A stretch of 64,000 nucleotides of DNA from Flavobacterium hungaricum (GTDB lineage: Bacteria > Bacteroidota > Bacteroidia > Flavobacteriales > Flavobacteriaceae). The position numbers and the translations under genes are program-made. Where the stretch lies: assembly GCF_015182285.1 (NCBI RefSeq), contig NZ_PRDM01000006.1, positions 455,152-519,151 on the forward strand, read 5' to 3'. The notes under the pieces were generated by a model, which did not search any database, was not told the origin of the DNA, and saw only the letters and a list, made by a program, of their open reading frames with translations. Below are positions 59,454 through 64,000 of the stretch, piece by piece; the first letter of the stretch is position 1, and every line of letters starts with the position of its first letter.

Positions 59454-60269
59454 CTAGTTATAGAAATTAACCTCAAAAAGGCTGTTTACTTTTACACCGC
59501 TGGAAATGGCTGCTTTCCAATTTGCATTTTTGATAAACTCGGTAATGCTGTTAATTATGTACTCTTGAAATTTTTGATTACTCTCATTTTTAAATTCAAC
59601 TTGAATAGTAACATTAGATATAGTGCTTTCCTTTGTTATTGTGAATTTACTTTTGGCCATAAAATCTCTTTCTTTACCACTATAAATGAAATCGTCTGGA
59701 AATTTAAAATTTACTAAAAAGTCTTTTCTAATCTGTTCTTTTTGATCCAGGAAATCTTTAGCATTGGGATATATCATACAGTAATTATCTACTCCATACG
59801 GATAATTAAAAGGTTGATCGATCCGGCTTATTACATACAAACTGTCAGCTGTGCGTTCAATGTTTTTTGTGAAGCTCCGTCCGTACTTTAAATTTAATAA
59901 TTCATTAAATGATTTGCAATAACAATTGGTTTGTAACTGGTATTTTTCGCCATTCCCATCTGACCAAAAAGAATCGAATTCAGGTTCTGTAGAAGTTAAA
60001 AAACGAATTCCTTTTTTCGTAAGAAGTGCTCCTAAAATTTGATGATGTCTGTTTGAGTCTGTATCTAGATAACCTTCGGGGATGATGTGATAATAGATTT
60101 CTTGAGATTTAAAATCTATTTTAGCTTTTTTAATTTCAAAGAGACAATTAGAATCTCGTTTGTCAATAAAACCAATTATTGTATTGATGGAGTTCTGGTC
60201 AGCATTATGCTCTTGAGATTTGATATAAGAAAGCTTCCATAAAAATAAAACGATAAAGAATTTTTTCAT
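59454..60269 (-). CDS. Hypothetical secreted protein
   Basis: This 271-residue protein has a short hydrophobic leader (FFIVLFLWKLSYI). The mature part contains IIPEGYLDTDSNRHHQILGA, a cysteine pair in TNCYCKSF, and a C-terminal beta-rich segment with KFTITKESTISNVTIQVEF and ANWKAAISSG, the last recalling a TonB C-terminal-like fold but without the usual context. No family is assigned. It is separate from the ribosomal operon by a terminator at 60319-60350. Confidence 0.6.
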   Translation of the reverse strand: MKKFFIVLFLWKLSYIKSQEHNADQNSINTIIGFIDKRDSNCLFEIKKAKIDFKSQEIYYHIIPEGYLDTDSNRHHQILGALLTKKGIRFLTSTEPEFDSFWSDGNGEKYQLQTNCYCKSFNELLNLKYGRSFTKNIERTADSLYVISRIDQPFNYPYGVDNYCMIYPNAKDFLDQKEQIRKDFLVNFKFPDDFIYSGKERDFMAKSKFTITKESTISNVTIQVEFKNESNQKFQEYIINSITEFIKNANWKAAISSGVKVNSLFEVNFYN

Positions 60270-60318
60270 TTCTAAAATCTATTTTTAATAACCAGCTTGT
60301 GAAGATAATAAAAAAGTA

Positions 60319-60350
60319 AAAAGCCATTCGACATAGCGAATGGCTTTTTT
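60319..60350 (-). terminator. Terminator of the thrS-infC-rpmI-rplT operon
   Basis: AAAAGCCATTCG pairs with CGAATGGCTTTT, about 40 bp downstream of rplT on the minus strand, followed by a T-run. Confidence 0.88.
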
Positions 60351-60389
60351 ATGATAAGTAAGTAATAGTAAATTGAGTTTATAAAACGT

Positions 60390-60734
60390 TTATTTTACTT
60401 TATTAAGAATAGCTTTGAAAGCTTCTGGGTGGTTCATAGCTAAATCTGCAAGAACTTTACGGTTCAATTCGATTCCGTTAGCTTTAACTTTCCCCATGAA
60501 TTGAGAATAAGACATTCCTTCTAATCTAGCTCCAGCGTTAATACGTTGAATCCATAAAGAACGGAAGTTTCTTTTGTTTTGTTTTCTATCGCGGTAAGCG
60601 TAGCACATTGCTTTCTCTACTGCATTCTTAGCAACTGTCCAAACGTTTTTACGTCTTCCAAAGAAACCTTTGGCTTGCTTCATTATTTTTTTTCTTCTTG
60701 CTCTTTTAGCAACTGAATTTACCGATCTTGGCAT
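60390..60734 (-). CDS. rplT: 50S ribosomal protein L20
   Basis: This 114-residue basic protein begins MPRSVNSVAKRARRKKIMKQAKGFFGRRKN, the standard L20 start, and contains AYRDRKQNKRNFRSLWIQRINA and DLAMNHPEAFKAI at the end. It is essential for early assembly of the 50S subunit. It is the last gene of thrS-infC-rpmI-rplT. Confidence 0.98.
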   Translation of the reverse strand: MPRSVNSVAKRARRKKIMKQAKGFFGRRKNVWTVAKNAVEKAMCYAYRDRKQNKRNFRSLWIQRINAGARLEGMSYSQFMGKVKANGIELNRKVLADLAMNHPEAFKAILNKVK

Positions 60735-60835
60735 AATTTTAATGTGTTTTTGTAGCAGGCGTCCTGAATTGAATCAAAGGAACTTCAAAGCCGTACTCCA
60801 AGGTTATTTAAATAATTTTTTAACCTAAAGAATTA

Positions 60836-61033
60836 TTAGATAATTCTTAATTGTTGTTTGATGCTTTTCATATCTGTAGAGTGAACTAGCGCTGAGTGTG
60901 TCAAAGCTAATTTACGTTTTTTAGATTTTTTAGTCAAGATGTGACTTTTAAAAGCATGCTTTCTTTTAATTTTTCCAGAGCCAGTAACTTTAAAACGTTT
61001 CTTAGCGCTAGATTTTGTTTTCATTTTAGGCAT
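60836..61033 (-). CDS. rpmI: 50S ribosomal protein L35
   Basis: This 65-residue basic protein opens MPKMKTKSSAKKRFKVTGSGKIKRK and has the LTKKSKKRKLAL segment, matching L35 in length and composition. It lies between infC and rplT with gaps of about 100 bp each. Confidence 0.97.
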   Translation of the reverse strand: MPKMKTKSSAKKRFKVTGSGKIKRKHAFKSHILTKKSKKRKLALTHSALVHSTDMKSIKQQLRII

Positions 61034-61132
61034 TTTTCCTAGTGTTTTAATTTATTCTTACTTACTTATATTGTTCGTTTCAATTTTAAAATCTCAGGTT
61101 CAATGGGAACACTGATACTTAAAAACTGACCA

Positions 61133-61690
61133 CTATTTTTTCTTCTTCGGAGCAATGAACATAATCATTCTCTTTCCTTCCAAAACAGGCATAGCTTCAA
61201 CTTTACCATGTTCTTCCAAATCTTGAGCAAGACGCAATAATAGAATCTGACCTTGATCCTTATAAATGATCGAACGACCTTTAAAGAAAACGAAAGCCTT
61301 TAATTTAGATCCTTCTTTTAAGAATTTCTCAGCATTCTTTCTTTTAAATTCATAATCATGCTCATCAGTCTGAGGACCAAAACGAATTTCTTTTACAACA
61401 ACTTGTGAAGATTTAGCTTTTAATGCTTTGTCACGTTTCTTTTGCTCGTACACAAATTTTTTATAATCCATGATTTTACAAACCGGTGGATCAGCATTAG
61501 GCGAAATTTCAACTAGATCCAATTCAAATTGGTCAGCTAAACGCAGTGCCTCAGCTAGTTTAAAAACACCAGGCTCGATGTTTTCTCCAACTAGTCTCAC
61601 TTCTTGTACTCCACGAATAAAGTTGTTTATTCTGTGTGCATCCTTTTTTTCTACTCGAGGTTGAGAACCTCTGTTACTTTTTATTGCTAT
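61133..61690 (-). CDS. infC: Translation initiation factor IF-3, ATA start codon
   Basis: The body is IF-3: N-terminal domain with RLVGENIEPGVFKLAEALRLADQ, linker, and C-terminal domain with KEIRFGPQTDEHDYEFKRKNAEKFL and EGKRMIMFIAP. Homology begins upstream of any in-frame ATG: the codons from 61690 (ATA GCA ATA AAA AGT AAC) give IAIKSNRGSQPRVEKKDAHRIN, which matches the family N-terminus. An in-frame stop occurs two codons before. So translation must start at a non-AUG codon, most likely this ATA. IF-3 discriminates against such codons, the known basis of infC autoregulation. Product 185 residues; 16 bp after thrS. Confidence 0.92.
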   Translation of the reverse strand: MAIKSNRGSQPRVEKKDAHRINNFIRGVQEVRLVGENIEPGVFKLAEALRLADQFELDLVEISPNADPPVCKIMDYKKFVYEQKKRDKALKAKSSQVVVKEIRFGPQTDEHDYEFKRKNAEKFLKEGSKLKAFVFFKGRSIIYKDQGQILLLRLAQDLEEHGKVEAMPVLEGKRMIMFIAPKKKK

Positions 61691-61706
61691 GACTTTCTAA
61701 TTTAAG

Positions 61707-63653
61707 TTAAACTGTAAATACTTTTAATGTCTTATTTATTTCTTCGTTTACAATTCTGACAAATTCCTCAATTGTAACTGTGATGTTTCCTTTTCCTTCT
61801 TGACCGTGACGACGAATAGAAATGGTTCCATTTTTCTCTTCTTCCTCACCTACAATCAGCATAAACGGCGTTTTCTGCATTTCTGCATCTCTAATTTTCT
61901 TACCGATAGTCTCGTTTCGGTTGTCAATTAGGGCGCGAATTTCGTGATTTTCTAGCAAATCTAAAACTTTTTTAGCATATATTTCGTATTTCTCGCTCAA
62001 AGACAAGATAATAGCCTGTTCAGGCATAAGCCAAAGTGGGAAATTTCCTGCTGTATGTTCTAATAAAATTGCTATAAAACGTTCCATAGATCCAAAAGGA
62101 GCTCTGTGAATCATTACAGGTCTATGTAATTCGTTATCAGCACCTTTGTAGGTTAAGTCAAAACGCTCAGGCAAGTTGTAATCTACCTGAATAGTTCCTA
62201 ATTGCCACTGTCTTCCTAAAGCATCTTTTACCATGAAATCAAGCTTAGGTCCGTAAAAAGCAGCTTCACCATATTCTACAACAGTATTCAATCCTTTATC
62301 TGCAGCAGCATTGATAATCGCATTTTCGGCCTTTTCCCAATTTTCGTCAGTACCAATATACTTATCTCTGTTTTCCTGATCTCTTAATGAAATTTGTGCA
62401 GTAAAGTTTTCAAAACCTAACGAACCAAATACATATAGTACCAAGTCAATTACTTTTTTGAACTCCTCATCTAATTGCTCCGGAGTACAAAAAATGTGCG
62501 CATCATCCTGAGTAAATCCTCTTACACGAGTTAAACCGTGTAATTCTCCAGATTGCTCGTATCTGTATACAGTACCAAATTCAGCGTAGCGCTTAGGTAA
62601 ATCTTTATAAGACCAAGGTCTTACGTTGTAAATCTCGCAGTGGTGAGGGCAGTTCATTGGTTTTAGCAAAAACTCTTCGCCTTCCGCTGGAGTATGGATA
62701 GGTTGAAAACTATCAGCTCCATATTTTGCATAATGTCCAGAAGTAACATAAAGTTCTTTTTGGCCAATGTGCGGAGTAGCCACTTGCTCGTATCCAGCTT
62801 TCTTTTGAGCTCTCTTTAAAAATTGCTCTAAGCGATCTCTCAGTGCTGCGCCTTTTGGAAGCCATAAAGGTAATCCTTGTCCAACTTTCTGAGAGAAAGC
62901 AAACAATTCAAGTTCTTTTCCAAGTTTACGGTGATCACGACGTTTAGCTTCTTCAAGTAATTCAAGATATTCAGTCAGATCTTTTTGTTTAGGAAAAGAA
63001 GTTCCGTAAACACGAGTCAGCTGTTTGTTTTTCTCATCACCACGCCAGTACGCTCCAGCAACACTCATTACTTTCATCGCCTTGATGATTCCAGTATTCG
63101 GAATATGACCTCCACGACATAAGTCAGTAAAAGTAGAATGATCACAAAAGGTAATAGTGCCGTCCTCAAGATTTGAAATCAATTCAGTCTTGTAAACGTT
63201 GTCTTTGTACATTTCAAGTGCATCTGCTTTACTAACAGGACGCATTTTGAATTCATGTTTTCCTCTCGAAATTTCTAAAACGCGATCTTCTATCTTTTTA
63301 AAATCAGCTTCAGTGATTTTTTGATCTTCAAAATCAACATCATAATAAAACCCATTTGCAATAGCAGGTCCAAGAGTTAATTTAATTCCAGGGTATAATT
63401 CCTCTAGAGCTTGAGCCATTACGTGAGAAGTAGAGTGCCAAAAAGCTTTTTTACCCTCAGCATCATTCCAAGTATATAATATTAGATTACCATCGGTCGT
63501 TAATGGAGTCTCGGTTTCAATAGTTGTACCATTAAAAGATGCAGAAATAACATTTCTTGCAAAACCTTCGCTAATGTTTTTAGCGACCTCCATTGGAGTT
63601 ACGCCAGAAGCAAACTCTCTAATTGACCCATCGGGTAAAGTAATCTTGATCAT
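61707..63653 (-). CDS. thrS: Threonine-tRNA ligase
   Basis: This 648-residue class II synthetase begins with a TGS domain (MIKITLPDGSIREFASGVTPMEVAKN), then the editing/SAD domain with HSTSHVMAQALEEL (HxxxH) and the CRGGHIPN motif. The catalytic core has the MNCPHHCEIY zinc site, VYRYEQSGELHGLTRVRGFTQDDAHIF (motif 2), and HRAPFGSMERF (motif 3), followed by the anticodon-binding domain. It charges tRNA-Thr and removes mischarged Ser. It is the first gene of the operon, with a promoter at 63674-63704. Confidence 0.98.
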   Translation of the reverse strand: MIKITLPDGSIREFASGVTPMEVAKNISEGFARNVISASFNGTTIETETPLTTDGNLILYTWNDAEGKKAFWHSTSHVMAQALEELYPGIKLTLGPAIANGFYYDVDFEDQKITEADFKKIEDRVLEISRGKHEFKMRPVSKADALEMYKDNVYKTELISNLEDGTITFCDHSTFTDLCRGGHIPNTGIIKAMKVMSVAGAYWRGDEKNKQLTRVYGTSFPKQKDLTEYLELLEEAKRRDHRKLGKELELFAFSQKVGQGLPLWLPKGAALRDRLEQFLKRAQKKAGYEQVATPHIGQKELYVTSGHYAKYGADSFQPIHTPAEGEEFLLKPMNCPHHCEIYNVRPWSYKDLPKRYAEFGTVYRYEQSGELHGLTRVRGFTQDDAHIFCTPEQLDEEFKKVIDLVLYVFGSLGFENFTAQISLRDQENRDKYIGTDENWEKAENAIINAAADKGLNTVVEYGEAAFYGPKLDFMVKDALGRQWQLGTIQVDYNLPERFDLTYKGADNELHRPVMIHRAPFGSMERFIAILLEHTAGNFPLWLMPEQAIILSLSEKYEIYAKKVLDLLENHEIRALIDNRNETIGKKIRDAEMQKTPFMLIVGEEEEKNGTISIRRHGQEGKGNITVTIEEFVRIVNEEINKTLKVFTV

Positions 63654-63673
63654 TGTTTATAATTTTGTGAATG

Positions 63674-63704
63674 CAAATATAGGATATTACAAAAATACAT
63701 ACAA
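63674..63704 (-). promoter_or_regulatory. Promoter of the thrS operon
   Basis: The minus strand has TTG (63702-63704), a 20-bp spacer and TATATTTG (63674-63681), matching the Bacteroidota -33/-7 pattern (TTTG/TTG, 17-23 bp, TAnnTTTG). It lies about 20 bp before the thrS start. Confidence 0.65.
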
Positions 63705-63756
63705 TATATATGTAGAAGTTTCCACTATTATATATAAGAGTAGATTTCATTCCCAC

Positions 63757-63796
63757 AACCCGACAGCTTTTCCAAAACCTGTCGGGTTTGTTTTTA
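63757..63796 (+). terminator. Hairpin with T-run, terminator-like
   Basis: AACCCGACAG pairs with CTGTCGGGTT across a 12-nt loop, followed on the plus strand by TTTG and TTTTT. It is oriented to end a plus-strand transcript, but no plus-strand gene precedes it nearby. It may be bidirectional or belong to a gene beyond the window. Confidence 0.5.
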
Positions 63797-63884
63797 CTGT
63801 TCTATTATCATATAAGTATAAAATCATTTCTCTGAATAATCCTTTCTGTTTTTAATTCGATATTTCAGGAATTTGGAGCTGTTA

Positions 63885-63948
63885 CCTGCTTTTTGCTGTA
63901 TCTTTTGTTTTTTAAAGGAAAAAACAAAAGGATGCCGCTTCAATCAGG
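63885..63948 (-). ncRNA. Structured RNA-like element, copy 2
   Basis: On the minus strand P1 is CCTG/CAGG (63945-63948 with 63885-63888). Next comes the loop ATTGA, then AGC and GG, then CATCC with TTTTGTTTTTT, a short apical loop, AAAAAACAAAAGATA, CAGC and AAAAAG. The ATTGA / AAAG loop and ATCC...GAT core match copy 1 at 43514-43598, whereas P1 is different but still paired. No gene is seen in the remainder of 63654-64000. Confidence 0.5.
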
Positions 63949-64000
63949 GCTGGGCAGACATTTTGAAAAGATGGTTATGTTGTAAAATCAGCTGAAAGGA

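Noticed and set aside
63574..63855. 93-codon plus-strand frame
   Set aside because: Half lies antisense to the thrS N-terminus and half crosses the thrS promoter and the terminator hairpin.

Overview
The window is AT-rich chromosomal DNA from a member of the Bacteroidota, most likely a Flavobacterium. Three things point there: many genes are preceded by the TAnnTTTG promoter box of this phylum and lack Shine-Dalgarno sequences; the gene families are typical (two-subunit transketolase, YceI, DUF5071, DUF6438, carotenoid genes, many small lipoproteins); and the spacers carry flavobacterial-style palindromic repeats.

Layout. 0-5.4 kb: end of an acyl-CoA thioesterase, DUF5071, VOC and YceI proteins, a TIGR01777 epimerase, then a TetR regulator overlapping an ABC1/UbiB-type kinase. 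5.6-11.5 kb: a minus-strand light and pigment cluster, reading MerR regulator with a CarH-like cobalamin domain, crtI, crtB, crtZ, an SRPBCC protein and a photolyase. 11.7-19.1 kb: TPR protein, an unknown secreted protein, and a MacB/FtsX-type ABC exporter with two paralogous permeases and one ATPase. It is divergent from a sigma-54-type response regulator and histidine kinase (19.4-22.0 kb), with palindromes and a -24-like element between them. 22-31 kb: mostly lineage-specific small secreted, lipoprotein and membrane proteins, plus an AraC / NTF2-like / secreted DJ-1-like operon.

31.1-37.8 kb is the most unusual part. A tRNA-Lys gene with its own promoter and terminator lies at one end, and a tRNA-Leu / tRNA-Lys / tRNA-Lys cluster at the other. 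Between them are an HTH regulator, two decayed C-terminal ends of tyrosine recombinases, two copies of a 28-bp sequence that resembles a tRNA 3' end, and an array of single-gene units separated by repeats of about 130 bp. These repeats have integron attC-like geometry: RYYYAAC and GTTRRRY ends, a long imperfect stem, 8-10 bp from the preceding stop codon and 23-26 bp to the next start. The array genes are TPR, SMI1/KNR4, an immunity-like protein, an unknown protein and DUF416. I read it as an integron-like cassette array without an intact integrase.

37.9-49.8 kb: housekeeping genes (aroK, a phosphoribosyltransferase, an S4 protein, an FKBP-like lipoprotein, transketolase subunits, tgt, lptF/G-type permease, EamA transporter, accA, dnaB). 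49.9-58.0 kb: two further two-component modules, one next to a small soluble protein and a multi-pass membrane protein, plus a protein resembling those annotated asparagine synthetase B, an endonuclease/exonuclease/phosphatase and a small membrane protein. 58.1-63.7 kb: an AhpD-like protein, a Crp/Fnr regulator, an unknown secreted protein, and the minus-strand thrS-infC-rpmI-rplT operon, in which infC appears to start at an ATA codon. Two distant copies of a structured, RNA-like element (about 43.5 kb and 63.9 kb) share a loop but differ by compensatory changes in a stem.
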